From Centropus unirufus (Eukaryota > Chordata > Aves > Cuculiformes > Centropidae), in contig VYZI01000127.1 in assembly GCA_013397695.1 (NCBI GenBank), positions 1,956,860-2,020,859 on the forward strand: 64,000 nt of DNA, read 5' to 3'. A program made the position numbers and the translations under genes. Positions 25,089 through 38,046 of the stretch are shown here, piece after piece. The notes below the pieces were generated by a model. The model made no database searches. It was not told the origin of the DNA and was given only the letters and a program-made list of their open reading frames with translations. The first letter of the stretch is position 1. Every line of letters begins with the position of its first letter.

Positions 25089-28000
25089 CATCCTCCAACT
25101 CCAACTTAGTCTGCTGTCTGTCCTTTCCATCCCAGTTTTCCCCTGCCAGCAGTCGGTTACGCTGTAACACACCACCCACAGCAACAGCGCTATGTTGGTA
25201 CTCCTTGACTTCCCAGCCATGTGGCACTTCTTCCTGGTGCCAATACCTCTGTTTCTTTTTTTTAAGAGTTTGGGGAGAAAAAAACAATCTTACTTTGGCA
25301 AAACCCCTTAGCCTATGAATAATTGCTCTATTTCAGGCTATCAGTGAACAACTGGCTTGTGTCAGCTGCCCAGAGGAACAATTTAGGGAAAATTGCAGCT
25401 CCAAATGAATTCTATATACACACATTTTGAGGTATGCATGCATGAGAGCCACAGACCCATACTGGAGACCTTCCAGAACTGAATTCTCTCCCACAGCCAC
25501 TGTGACTCCAGTAAATAGTGAAACGACATCCATGGAATTAGTAAAAGCAGTCTAGACAGGGAGCAGTAACTCCAAGCATCTTTTCTGTGGTTCCAGGGTC
25601 CTGGCAGTGTTAAACCCACACATCTATGGCAAGGTTGGCCACTGGCATGAGGTGCCGTGGCCTGTAGTCACCCGGTGATGTGCTGCTTCCCGCAGGGAGC
25701 TGCCTCTCTCTCCACTCTGGACAGCTGGTGGCTGCCTCACTGCTGAGGGGCATGGCTGCAAGGGGACGAAGGCCATGGGCTTTGCCAGCTCTCTGTGCTC
25801 AGGCTGGGGTGAAAAGGGATGGCTTCCTCCAGGAGGCTTAACTGGATGAACGGTGTACAGCTCTCATTGGCTTGGATATCATTCCATATCCTCCAGTCAG
25901 GCCTCTGGAAGCACAGTTTGTGCTCCATACCATGGAGCATCACACAGCATCTGCTTGCATGTAAGCCACTTGCACTGGGCAGTGTCATTTCCTGGGCAGC
26001 AAGAGCATCCTTCAGCTCCTCACAGAGCCCTGACCCTTCTGTCCACATCTTCCATCTTCTCCAAAAAGGGAAGCACATTTTTTTTCAGAGTCATATCCTT
26101 CCCCGTGCACTGCTGTTAGGTGGAGTGCAGCATGGGAAAGATGTCCTCTTTCTGGGAATCCGAAGGTATCAATGGGGAAATGATGGAAGATGATTAGCTG
26201 GAAGGAAATTTTCTTACCTCACCATGGATTTTCTAGGGCAAGGAGAAGAAGCACTATGAGAAGGGGAGGAGTGGTGAGGGTAAGGTCATTTCTAGCCCTG
26301 GGTAACAGGTTATGCAGACTGGTGTAGTGGAGGACCAGCTGCATGGTGCAGCTCCTGTGTCTCATGGATTGACTGGGTCCAGCCTTTCTCCTGTCTCTCA
26401 AAAAAACTCATCCAAGTTTCTCTTTAAAACTGTCTAGATATTATTATTTTCCCTCTTATGGCATAGGAACAGAGCATCCTGGGCCTCTTAGGAGCAGCAG
26501 TGGTAAAAAGACCTCATAATGAGCTGAGAGTCCATGTGTGTATGTGTATTATATACAGACTGAGCCAGCAGTTGGATGATGTATTTTCAAGTGCTACGCC
26601 TTCCAAGTGTCATCTTGACACACTCTAGATCTATCACTTTCAAACCAGAAGAAGACTGATTCATCTTGAAAATCTGTCTAGACACTATGAAGTTGTGGGT
26701 TATGAAAACACGCTCTTTCCAGGGATGCTACTTTGTTTATCATTTCATATTGTGGATATGTGCTGGGGCTGTGAAGACCTTAAAAACAAACCTCTTTTGC
26801 ACGACCACTTGCTGAAAGGGCACTTCATCTACTTATAGGATGTGCCAGAAATAAGTACATGCCAAAAAAACAACAAACCTCAGAAAGGACAGGAGGCTGC
26901 AGCACAGACAGTGCAAAAGCTCAAACACTCTGAAGCGATAGCAGCTCTTGTCCTTCTGTTTTTGCTCTGTTTTTCAAACTAGTTGATTTAGCATGATGAG
27001 ATTGCTGTAACTTCTGGAAAGTCTACTCACCGTTGCAAATTCTCCTTTGTTGTTGTGTGTACCTGGAGGAGAAGCCCGTTAACACCTCAAGTCTGCTTGA
27101 TTTCAGTTTCACATCCCTCCTTAAAATATTTTTCACTTATAATACCTCCAAAAGAATTGACAATGCTTAGATCCTGAATGAGATTATGACCTCTTGTGCT
27201 GTCTCCTTGTTTCTTCACGCTCTTCTGCATCGTTCTGGTGTAATCCTATGCCCCAGCCTGTGGTTAAGCCTTTGATGGTTATAGACCTTGTTTTGGTTTG
27301 TGTGTGCTCACTGCCACTTCTGTGAAGACACAAGGGGGGACACCCACATCAGTAATATCTGTTAGTGTCTACACCTGCTGCAGTGCGCAGAAAAGAGAAG
27401 ATGTGGATGGCCATGAGCAACACAAAACTTCCAGTCTCTGGGGTATTGCCTGGGAAGCATCCCCTGTCTTCAGAGAAACTGTAACATTTCAATGAGTATT
27501 TTTGTCCACTTCAACAAAATGAAAAAGCAAAATACCGACAGGTTTTGTGCAATGAAAACTGTTTTAGTTAGGGATATTTGAAACAAAGTTTATTTTGTAG
27601 TATGACCAATTACACCAATTGAAGAAAATGGTAGCCAATATAATAAAACCACTTGCAATAAAACACTGCGATGCCTTTTAAAACTATTTTATTGACACTT
27701 TGATGAAGACCAGTGCATTCTCCTCAAATATTTCAAGGAATTTTTCTACTTCAGTACTACTGTCTTGAAAACTTTTCGCCGTTTGCAGTTGACCTGGAAC
27801 GTTGTCTCTTCCTGCAATTTAGCCATTCACCAGGAGGTGGGGCTTAATGCCTTACAAGAACCAGAACTGGCAGGTAATTTTTACAAAGTGCTTTGGATTC
27901 GACGGCTTGATTTTCTTTATCCTCTCCTCGCTGTTTTGAAGAGGAAATCCTTCTGGATCCACATGACAGCTCCCCAGGCCATAAAACCTCAATTTGGGAG

Positions 28001-30661
28001 TCTTAATATTCCAAGCCTGTCTGGTCTCAGCACAACCTAATTAAGCCAAACTATCATCACCTAAGACACAACCCCTGCAGATGCTACTGACTTTCTCCCG
28101 GATCACTGGGAAACTAATGAATGGGAGAGAAAAGAGTGTTCGTGTGGTGTTTCTGCTCCAGTCTCAGCAGGCACCAAGCACAGTCCCTGCGAATCTGCAC
28201 GCCAGAGGCTGGTCAGCTTCATTCCTGCATGATGGGTCACGAGCTCCATGCTCTTCTTGGCAATCTTGAAGCCACACAAGCTCTCAAGAAGGCTGGCTCT
28301 ATTATCCAAACCACAACGGCCTTCCGTAGAGAGTGTTCCTGTAGCCGGGCTGATAACTTATCAATTGCCACTGTAACACTGTGGGAGCAGGAAGGCTTTT
28401 GGATACCATGGACCCAGACCCCAAGTGTTTTAGATATTGAACCTGAATCAGGTCTTTATGAGGCCACGACAGAGCAGCAAGTGTGGATCAGGGTGTCTGC
28501 AGTGCCCTGTGTCACTAGGATGCTGCACAGCAATAAGAAAAAGTCTCTCTCATGGCCTTTTGCTTAGATACACCATATTGCTTAAGTCCACCCCACCTCA
28601 TTCTAGATCATGTTTGGGCAGATAACTGGAAGCTGGCTCACACTGGCTTGATCCTGTATGGATGCTTCCAGGACTAAGACTTCATACTGAATGGTACTTG
28701 AAAATATAGCACCTCCCTCATCTTTCCTCAGCTGTAGTTTGGGAGGAAGGAGAGCTGCCTTTTCTAGATGATGCAGGGAGTGTTTGACTCAGAACAGGTC
28801 TTGTTCATGTTCCTCTTTTACGGGCCAGAAAGGTGCACTTTGAGTTCAGATATCTTTGGTGCCAGTTAATTTAGATCCTTTTACCTGGAGGATGAGGTGC
28901 TGACACATTCCTCATATGAACTTTCTAATGAATCTGGGTGATCAGAGCAGCTGCTCTCTGTAGTGATAACTCACATCACAGCCACAGAAATGTCTTTTTC
29001 AGGTCACAGCAAAGTTTCACCCAGATCAGTGTTCTGTCTCCAGTAATGGTGAATGGTTGATGCCTGGGAAAAAGGATAAGAATAGAGCAATATATAGTGA
29101 TTGTTCTCTGAAGTACTTCTCTGACCAGCAGTGTTTTCCAGCTGAGGGATTCACTGAACTAGAGAACATACCTTTATGTTTAATTGCCCTTTTAGAGACT
29201 TTGATCAGTTCTAGTGAGCATTTTTCATAGCTCCTGTTTGTCCTAAGGCTAAATTCCCACCACCTCTATTTAGAGACACCTTGATAACTGTTGTAATGGA
29301 CACATTGGAAATCACTTCAGCATTGAATGGAAAGGATTCCTTTGGTTAGCCATCAAGGTGCTGTCAACATGGATAAGTGAAGATCCAGTTCTTTCAGTTT
29401 TATACCATTCCAATGAATCGTATGATGGTATGAAGCCATTTGCTCAAGATAGTAAAACCCAAGAGAGGTGATAAAAAATTTGACCTATTGTATCAGAGTG
29501 AGTGGTTCCACATCCTCTCATGAAAAAGAAATAAGAAATGATTTCCTGCATGTTTGATATCAAAAGGACAGCATTATCTCCATTTCAGTTAGTGTGTGGT
29601 TTATTAGCAGTGAACGTAAGTCCCACTGTGTATTCAAAACATTGCCCCATTTTGCATTCTGAAAAACAATGAATAGACTTAGAGCAATATTTGTGCTTAG
29701 CAGTAGTCAGCCACAACTAAGAGTGAGGTTAACACAGCAAACCCACTTGCTCAGGAAGTTCTTGAGACAAGTCTGAAATAGTGTTCCTGTCTGGCAGCAG
29801 AGAACAAATGAAGCATTTTTCTTAGCTCTTAAAATGCATTTAAATGCCAGCATTTTCATGGGGAAAACTGGTTTCTGAAAGGAATTTTCATAAAAATTAT
29901 CTTTACAGACATCTCTAGAAAAGAGTTGGTAGTCCTTTATTTCCACAACCTCTGTGCACAGTGCCTCAAGTAGGAGGAAATACCGAATTCTGCATCTTGC
30001 TTGCAGCAGTGGTTTCCCTTCAGGCAGCCTTTTCTCCTGCCAGAAAACTGATTCCCGTTTCCCTTGTGGCGCAGTTTGGATGGGGCAATGCCACCCAGTA
30101 CAGCCCTGACTCTGAGGCATAGCAGCCCATGTATCCTGTTAATTCTGGTGCTGCCACAGAGCAATAGAGTTTGAAGTCTTGTCCTTCAGTACGGAGAAAA
30201 GAGAGGAGCCCTGCCAAGAAGTGCCTGTTGGTAGGAAAAGGAAAGACATAGCACAGCCAGGCACTGGAGTCTGCTGATAAATGACCAAAATGTGGTGAGG
30301 GTTTTACAAAGGTGGGTGCCTGAGGAGATAATCTAGATTACCTGGAAGTAGAAATGCAAAGGAAATTAGTTAAATCTCATTCCCATCTATCTGCATGGGT
30401 GTTCTCATTCAAAGTGAAGAGGAGTCAGTTGAAGTTACTAAGCCAGCCTCACTTCAAAATTTTCATGTAATCAAATGGGGGCCAAGAATGGAGGTGAGCA
30501 TTGGCAAGGATGTGGTCTGAGGGAACGTTGTAAGGGAAAGGTAAAGTCTGAGGGAGGTCATCCAAGAGTTATGGGACAGCAGTGCCAGGATGGGGCAGGA
30601 AGGAAAGTTGGATGGAGTGATGATGATGGGAAGAAGGTGAGTGAGAGCAAGGAGGTGCTGG
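25089..30661. other. Non-coding stretch, no gene recognised
   Basis: Open frames up to 148 codons occur (for example 28121-28567 on the + strand), but none shows family resemblance, low-complexity bias or convincing exon borders. No interspersed repeat was recognised. The final 200 bases (about 30475-30660) are purine-rich on the + strand. Confidence 0.55.
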
Positions 30662-30759
30662 AATTAGTAATTAGTAATTAGTAATTAGTAATTAGTAATT
30701 AGTAATTAGGAATTAGGAATTAGGAATTAGGAATTAGGAATTAGGAATTAGGAATTAGT
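30662..30759. repeat. 14-unit 7-bp tandem repeat with two homogeneous blocks
   Basis: Six perfect AATTAGT units are followed by seven perfect AATTAGG units and a final AATTAGT, with no internal errors. The sharp change of variant indicates block-wise expansion. The array is flanked by purine-rich DNA on the left and a pyrimidine-rich tract (CTCTCCTCTCCC) on the right. The unit differs from the telomeric TTAGGG hexamer. Confidence 0.95.
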
Positions 30760-32996
30760 AATAAAAAAGTCTCTCCTCTCCCTTTTCCTCCCTCCTTCCC
30801 TCTTTCCTGGGAAAGAGGACTGAACCTAGCTGATAAGAAAGATATGGGAGTAAAAAGGAGTAAGAGGACCATAAGGATGAAGAGATAGTGAGATGCTATC
30901 TGAGGATGAGGGATGAAAAGTAAAAAGGAAGGGAATATAGTTGGCCAAAGGAAAACTATGGCAGGACAACACAACAGTGCTGGAGAGGACAGAGATCTGG
31001 GTGCAGCTGAAGATCTTCTGAAAATTCTACTTGGACTCCAAGCTGCTTGCAATTTCTAATAGAAAGGGAGGGAAACAGGTCCCTGAGACACAGAGGTGCC
31101 GCCTGCACCTGAAGTGTCCTCAAACCATCACTAGCTCTTCCTCTGCCAGGCTGAGCTCCATCTCCCCTTGTGACACCTGGATCCCAGTAGTCCGTAATCC
31201 ACAGCTGCAGACCATGTGTCTCAAACAAAAGTACCTTGTTCCTGAAGCAGGGAAAGAACTTCATCAGTGCAAAGCTGGAGGATAAAATATCCTGACTGAT
31301 ACAAATATCACAGAAGAGCTAGGCCAGGGTGGCCCTATGCTGTATTTCCAAACTAGTGCTTAACGTCTGCAGAATCATCATGTACTGGAAAAATCTTCCG
31401 ACCGAGGCAGCAGCAGCAGAGTTGTGCCCTTCACAGCCCAGTGGTCTCAAGTTCAGTGAAGCACCCTCCTTGTTCTCAGGTCATGGGCAGAGCCAGAGTG
31501 TGTTGGCAGCATCTTCCAGCTCCTTCCAATCCTGATCCAACAGACGCAGCTGTGCCTGGGGGATACACTGCCCTCCGAGCTGCCTGCTGTGACATCAGCT
31601 GGGCAATGCTGTGCCACGCTGGCGCTATCCTTCTGAGCACATGGGTCTGGAGATGACAATTGCGTGTTCAGGGAAACCTTCTTTGGGTGATGAGGTTTAA
31701 GGGCCAAATATGAGCAGCACCTGCTGCCAAGTACTGTAGCAGAAATAACTGGCTCTTGTGGGGTGGCAGCCAGGACTTGGGGTAGGGAGCTGTCTTTCCT
31801 CATGGCCCTCATGACAGGGAAACCATTCATGAAGAAATCGGGCACAACCCTTCAATGTTTTGGCTTGTGCAACAACTGCATTTTTTCCAGTCACCAGGCT
31901 GGCAGGAAGATCCAGACAATTGGGATCTTGGTGGGAGGGCTCTTTCTAGAGAGGAAGGGGAAGCACAAACATCTCAGTTTGTGCAGGAGACTTGCTTGAA
32001 GCATATGAGGAGCTAGGGGGGGTGTTACTAATTCCTGCATGCAAAATGAGTAGGAGAGAGGAGGCCTTGGCCAGGATCCTCCTGTAAAGCTTGTGTAAAA
32101 TAGCCCATGCTGTGTGGGGGTCAGAGTTTCATAGGTCTGAGTGATACTTTGAATATCATATTCATCAGGTAGCATGTTGTAAAGCTCTTTGCAAAACCTT
32201 GGCTTGCAAGTATATATAAAATTAATTTTATTTTTGGGGGGAGATCATATTCTTGGGAGGATCTCGTGACCTCAAAAAAGTTCATGTGTTCTTCTTGTCT
32301 GTCTAATTGAGAAAAAGTCACGTCTTGTCAACCCTTTTCCAATTATCTGTTTTAAGATCTGCAACTAAAAATAATTCCAAATATTTTAAGTCCTTGTGAA
32401 TTACCCTGAAGGCTGAAAATCTTTTATCTTTCTTCCAAATGTCAGTAGATACACCCACAATTAATCCCAGGTATTAAATACCACAGGTTCAAAGTTTCCT
32501 AACTGCATTTTCCACCACCTGCACTTTACCGTGTTTTCGGGGTACAGTTACTGAGGGTTAACATGACCTCAGCGATGTGACTGGGAGCAAATTTATGGGG
32601 TCATGCTGCTTAGCAACGGGAAGAATTAGTCTTGACTAGCAAGATGCCTCTCTGCCTTGTAGCTGACAAAATCAAACACCATTTTGAAATTCTTTGCACT
32701 GGGTGCCTGCCAGAAAATGCAATGCAACACATTTTGTTAGAATTCCAAGTGTTCTGAGTGGGGCTGAAGCTGGAGTAAACAATATCCCTAAAAAAACACT
32801 GTGAGAGCAAAGAAGTTGCCATCATTAAGGACAAAGTAACTCCAAGAGATTGATCATTCTTGTTTTTCTCTTGCCAAATATAGACATAGCAATAGTCTGT
32901 ATTTTAGCAGAAGGATCTCAGAGAAGGAATAGGCTCTACTACTGTAAAAATACAGTTGTCTTCTCCCTCCCAAGTTTCTGTGAATGTGAATATCTT
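30760..32996. other. Non-coding stretch, no gene recognised
   Basis: It starts with a C/T-rich tract (about 30768-30810) and continues as ordinary non-coding DNA. Open frames up to 130 codons show no recognisable family. Confidence 0.55.
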
Positions 32997-34400
32997 AGAA
33001 TCATAAAATTATTAAGGTTGGAAAAGACCTCTAAGATCATCCAGTCCAACCATTAGCCCAACACAACTGTGCCTACTATGAACCAGGTCCTGAAGACAAT
33101 TGTCTACACACTTTGAAAACCTCCAGGGATGGAGACTCCACCACTTCCCTAGACAACCTGTTCAAATGCTTAACCACTCTTTTAGTAAAGAGCTTTTTCC
33201 GAATGTCCAACCGAAAACTCCCCTGGTGCAACTTGATGCCATTTCCTTTCATCCAATCACTTGGTATCTGGGAGAAAAGGCTGGCGCCCACCTCTCTATA
33301 GCCGCTCTTCGGGTAATTGTACAGTGATAAGGTCTACCCTCAGCCTCTTCTTCAGGCTAAACAATCTTGTTTCTTTCAACAGCCCCTCATCATAAGACTT
33401 GTTCTTCAGACCCTTCCCCAGCTTTGTTACCCTTCTCTGGACACACTTCAGCAACTCAGTGTCTTTCTTGTCATGAGGAGCCCAAAACTGAACACAGTAT
33501 TTGAGGTGCAGCCTCACCAGTGCTCAATAAAGGAGCATAACTACTTCCCAGTCCTGATGGCCTCACCATTTTTGGATGCTCTTTGCCTTCTTGGCCACCT
33601 GGGCAGAATGCTGGCTCATGCTCAGCTGGCTGTCGGCCGGCACCTCCAGGTCATTTCGACTCACTCTTCCCAAGCCTGTAGTGTTGCACGGAGTCTTGTG
33701 ATAGAAGTGCATGACCCAACATTTGGCCTTGTTGAATATTATGCAATTGGCCCCGTCCCATCAATGCAGCCTGTCCAGATCCCTCTGTAGATCCTTCCTG
33801 CCCTCAAGCAGATTGACACTCCTGTCCAATTTGGTGCCATCTGCAGATACACTGAGACAGCACTCAACCCCCATCCTCTATATAATTGATAAAGACCTTA
33901 AACTAGATTGACCTCCAAGCTAAGCCTTGGGGAGCACCACTTATAATTGGCCACCAACTGGACTTAGTTCCCTTCACTATAACTCTCTGGGCTTGGCCAG
34001 CCAGCTGAATTTTCACCCAGGAAAGAGTGCACCTGTCTAAGCCACTGGCCACCAGCTTCTCTAGAACAATGTTATGAGAGACAGTATTAAATGTTTTACT
34101 GAAGTCCAGGTGGAAAAGATTCACGGCCTTTCACTCATCCACTAGGTAGAACTACACCAGGTTGGTCAAGAAGCACCTGATTTTCATGAACTTATGCTGC
34201 CTGGGACTGATCCCCTAGTTGAGCTGCACTTGCCTGGTGAGGGCATTTGAGATGAACAGTTCCATAATCTTACTTGGTACTGAGGTCAGGCTGACAGACC
34301 TGTAGTTTCACAGATCCTCTTTCCAGCTTTTCTTGTAGATAGGCATCACATTGGCAAGCCTCCAGTTGTCTGGGACCTCTCCGTGTTAACCACGACTGCC
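32997..34400 (-). mobile_element. CR1 LINE, 1.4-kb 3' portion with decayed reverse transcriptase, antisense
   Basis: The left end AGAATCATAAAATTATTAAGG followed by GGTTGGAAAAGACCTC is the reverse complement of a CR1 3' terminus. Reading the - strand, 34124-33903 translates to a reverse transcriptase segment with DFSKTFNTVSHN, LDRCTLSWV and SGAPQG. Downstream, 33517-33296 gives the ORF2 tail with LKYCVQFWAPHDKKD, and 33291-33076 gives FRLDIRKKLFTKRVVKH and REVVESPSLEVFK. These pieces lie in different frames with stops between them. The active-site FADD motif is replaced: - strand codons at 33844-33836 read A-D-G, so the second catalytic aspartate is lost. The copy is 5'-truncated, with its right limit uncertain by about 50 bases, and is dead. 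Confidence 0.93.
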
Positions 34401-37400
34401 TGTTTGGAGAAGGCTGTCTCTTACTCTCCAGTGGAGGAGAACTGTTAAGGAAAATTAGCTTGGACAAGTCTCAGAAGAGCTTATATGGGTCCAGCAGACA
34501 TTTATTAGAGCTGGGAGATTAATTCTCTGAGGGTCTTGTCTTAACAAAGCACATCTGAACCTCTCACAATCCCTGCAAGGGCCAGGCCTGGGCCAGACCC
34601 CTGTCCTTGCAGAACTGAAGCTCCCTGTTCCTATCTCTGGCCCCATCCCAGTTTCCATCTGAGGCCAGCAACACGAGGGCTTCCCTGCAATAGATGCTCT
34701 GAGATGCTGGCTGAGGTGTCACCAAGAGCAATGGCAACCTCTCCTTTGTCCTCTAGTTTCTCGCACATTCCTGTAGTTCCTACTGCAGGAGTTAAGGGGA
34801 GGAGGATGAAAATGGGGATGTAGAAGTCCTCCTAAACTCTCTATCATTCAGCCAGGCTGTGTTGCAAGGCCCACCCATGCAACTTAGACACCCGCTACTC
34901 CTTGGAGCTGTGATGAAAATTCATTCATTTTGGCTAAGTGGCATAGGTCAGGGTTTTGTGTAAAATCTCAACTTTTCTCTCCACTTGAGGTTTCTTTTCA
35001 GTGCTGTGAATCAGTGCCACCACCAGCTGCAATGTGCACATGAATGAGCCATGCAAGAACTGCAGCTTTGAAATTCTGTGTGCCTTGCCAGTTCAGTGAT
35101 CTTCCACTGTGGGAGGCCCAGTGCAGAGGGATGAAGCATTTTTTTCCTGTTCTAGCAGCAGCCACAATCATGTTTAATTTGGAAGACCCCATGGTAAGAG
35201 TGGCCAAGCTGACACACCTTTTGTTAGACTGCTGCTTGCCAAGACAAAGCTTTCAAGACTCAGTGCTTCTTTGTGCTGATTGTTAGGCTTAGCAGTTAAA
35301 ATTGTCTTGAATCTGGTCAGTCAATGTTGCTTCTCTGACAGTGCCCATCATCAAAGTTCATGTCAGTTGGTCTTCCTCCTGACAGTTCCCAAGATGTGAG
35401 CATTAATATCCAGGCATCACACTGGCAAAGGTTCATACCTCTATGGACCGTGTGCTTTAGGCAGTCAGCAGTACCCTGCTCAGACAAACTTCAGGACTTG
35501 CTTCCTTCACCCATCTTGCTTTTTCATTGAGTTGTCAGTCCCAGAACTGCGCTCACATCTTGTGACAGCATGCTAGAGCACAAGGAACTTGTTCTTGAGG
35601 CTTTAAATGCAGATTTGAAAAGAGTTTAATAGGCAGCACTTGTATCTTGCTATCTTGTTGCTGACTAGTTGTAGTGTTGAGCAGTGTCTGATGAAGCAGC
35701 AAAGGCTCTTCACCATATGCCTCTACGTGGCATAATTACATTAATTCAGTCTCACCAAGAGGTGGGGAATGGGGGATGAGGGGTTCATAGTTTTACACTA
35801 ACTATTTTACACTAACTGTTGTGACAAAATGCCATTGTAGAGCAATTCAGTGCAGTCTCCTTATCTATAAACACTCCAAGGAAAACACTAACATGCTGGA
35901 GAAGCTGAAGCCCCTAGAAGAGGAGCAGTAATCTTTTACTGCCACCCACTCTCATCATGTTACATACATAGAGGCAGAGTACTGGAAAAAGAAGATGGCG
36001 AATCAGAATTTGGAAGTGGATGTGACACTACTACTGAGGCAAGCTGCTAAAAAAAGCAAGAAAAATGGTCAAATAAAAGAAACTTGGAGTAAGTAGACTA
36101 CTGTAACTAACTTCTGGAGGTGGCAGGCTGGGGTGCTGTACCTTTCTGAGGCTGTGACTCCACAAAGCCTCAGCTGCCAGTGTGTTCTCACCATAAAACC
36201 ATTGGCCCAAATGAAGTCATGGTGCTTCCCATGTGCTCTGCTTCATGTGGTCAGCTCAGCCTTCCCCAGTGTTCTCCTGGCTGGGTGGCCTTGACTAGCT
36301 GTCTCAACATCCATTTTCATGGTGTTTGCTTTCTGGACCCAGGTGTGCTTGCACAACACGTGCAGCCGAAATGGTGTCTGCTCAGAGGAGAAAGTTACAG
36401 CTCATGTTGTAGTTACAGCTCATTTTGAGTCACAAGGTTTGAAAACAAATTGCCTTGCCTTGGCATTGCGGGAAGGACGAACTGCTAAAACAGGACCTAA
36501 GAAGTAGTGCCTGGAATTTTGCCCCTGTAAGGCATAGACCCATTCAGTTTGGGAAATACTCTTATAATCATCAAGCCTAAACTAAGTCAAACACTGGCAC
36601 TTGTGTGAGAAGGATGGCATGAAAAATATACAGTTTCAGACACAACTCAAGAAGTAAGGAATGCCAGCTCAACAGCTGCCTGAAAATCCTTCGCTGTTCT
36701 TTATTTGTGTGCAGGCATTCTTTAATGACATAATCTCCTCGTCTTTTGTTTTCATTTAAATTAGTCTACCAGATGGGCACACAAGAATCCAGACTGCATT
36801 GACATTCATCTGGTAGTTTAATTTAACTTAAACAACATTTCAATTTCTCCTGACAGTTTTTTTTTAACTGTACCTGGAAGCTGAACTGGTAAAATATCAC
36901 AAATAGTTTCATGAACATGAGCCTGAACCATTTCATTATTAGAACAATGGAAATCTTTTCTTGGATTGCAGTGGGAGGATTATCAAAACGTGTAAACGGA
37001 AGTAATTAGCAAACACAGTAAAGAGACTGTTTGCAGACAGGTGACCACCAGAAGGAGAGACAAAGTTTAGCAAATAGATTATTGACTGCTAGTAATTTGC
37101 CCATAACAGGTGTATATTCTATCTTGTCTTCTTTTTGAAAAAACAAGAATTTATCTTCTCTGATGCAGCACCGTGTGCTTCTACCGACTTGGGTGTATAC
37201 CCACACTGAAACAGGACAACCAGTAAGGAAGAATGAGGTTATCAGGTGTAGGATTTTAATCTGTTCCATCTGTATAGATGGAAGGCAATCTCTGTCTCTC
37301 TTTCAGCCTCATTTCTCCCTGTTAGTGGGTTTCAACAGAACTGCATACTTCAAATAAAAAACATTATATAATTAGTATGCTTAGAACTGTTTCTGTTCAT

Positions 37401-38044
37401 ACTGAACAGAAAAAAAATAGTTATTTGGGTTAAAATAATATATAAATATATTGTAAATATAAATAATCCTTGCACTTTGTGCAAATTTAATGTAAAAAAG
37501 ATGAAAAATGTTTGCAGGACAAGGGTCTCATAATTTAAACAAAGTTGTGCTGAGAGATGGCCGCTATTAGAACAAATGCTCAGAAACTCTCTTAGCAGTG
37601 TTTAATTCATCATTCCTGCTTTCTTGTGCATAAATAGAGCGAACGTCATTGGAATTCAGTGAGAGGTTGCTATGTCCTCACTTGGACAGTAGCTTGTGTA
37701 GAAGCCAGCTGTCTTAGACACTTGTCACAATGGATGTGGCTTTAGCTGCTGGGTGCTGAACCATGCCTGTATTGTAGCCCATGCTGTCGCATCCATACCT
37801 GTACCGATGCTGGCACTGAATTACGTCAAAGTGAGCTGCAGCCAGTGCTTTGGATTGCAGAGGAGAGAAAATCTCTGAACAGAATCCATGAGGGCACCTA
37901 TAAATACCCTGGTAATTTGCCTTACTAAAATTTTTCTTGTACATGCCCCTCTCTGTCAATCACTTCTATTCTACCTGCCTCTAAAAACTCTTTTCTAGCC
38001 CAGAATCTGCAGCTATCTTTCCTTTACATTATTGACAAATGTTC
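34401..38044. other. Non-coding stretch, no gene recognised
   Basis: No gene or clear mobile element was recognised. Small direct duplications are visible, such as TTTTACACTAACT twice near 35795-35820 and GTTACAGCTCAT twice near 36395-36422. The part at 37430-37470 is very AT-rich. Confidence 0.5.
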
Positions 38045-38046
38045 TA

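Noticed and set aside
28121..28567. 148-codon + strand frame as a gene
   Set aside because: No family resemblance, no compositional bias, no clear splice or promoter context; frames of this length are expected by chance in 64 kb.
30662..30759. Interstitial telomeric repeat
   Set aside because: The unit is the 7-mer AATTAGG/AATTAGT, not TTAGGG, and no hexamer period is present.
33317..33790. 157-codon + strand frame
   Set aside because: It is the antisense reading of the CR1 ORF2 tail, which reads meaningfully only on the - strand.
34440..34660. Possible retroviral LTR (AATAAA-like motif on the - strand next to the CR1)
   Set aside because: No matching second LTR, no TG...CA ends, primer site or viral coding sequence could be seen.
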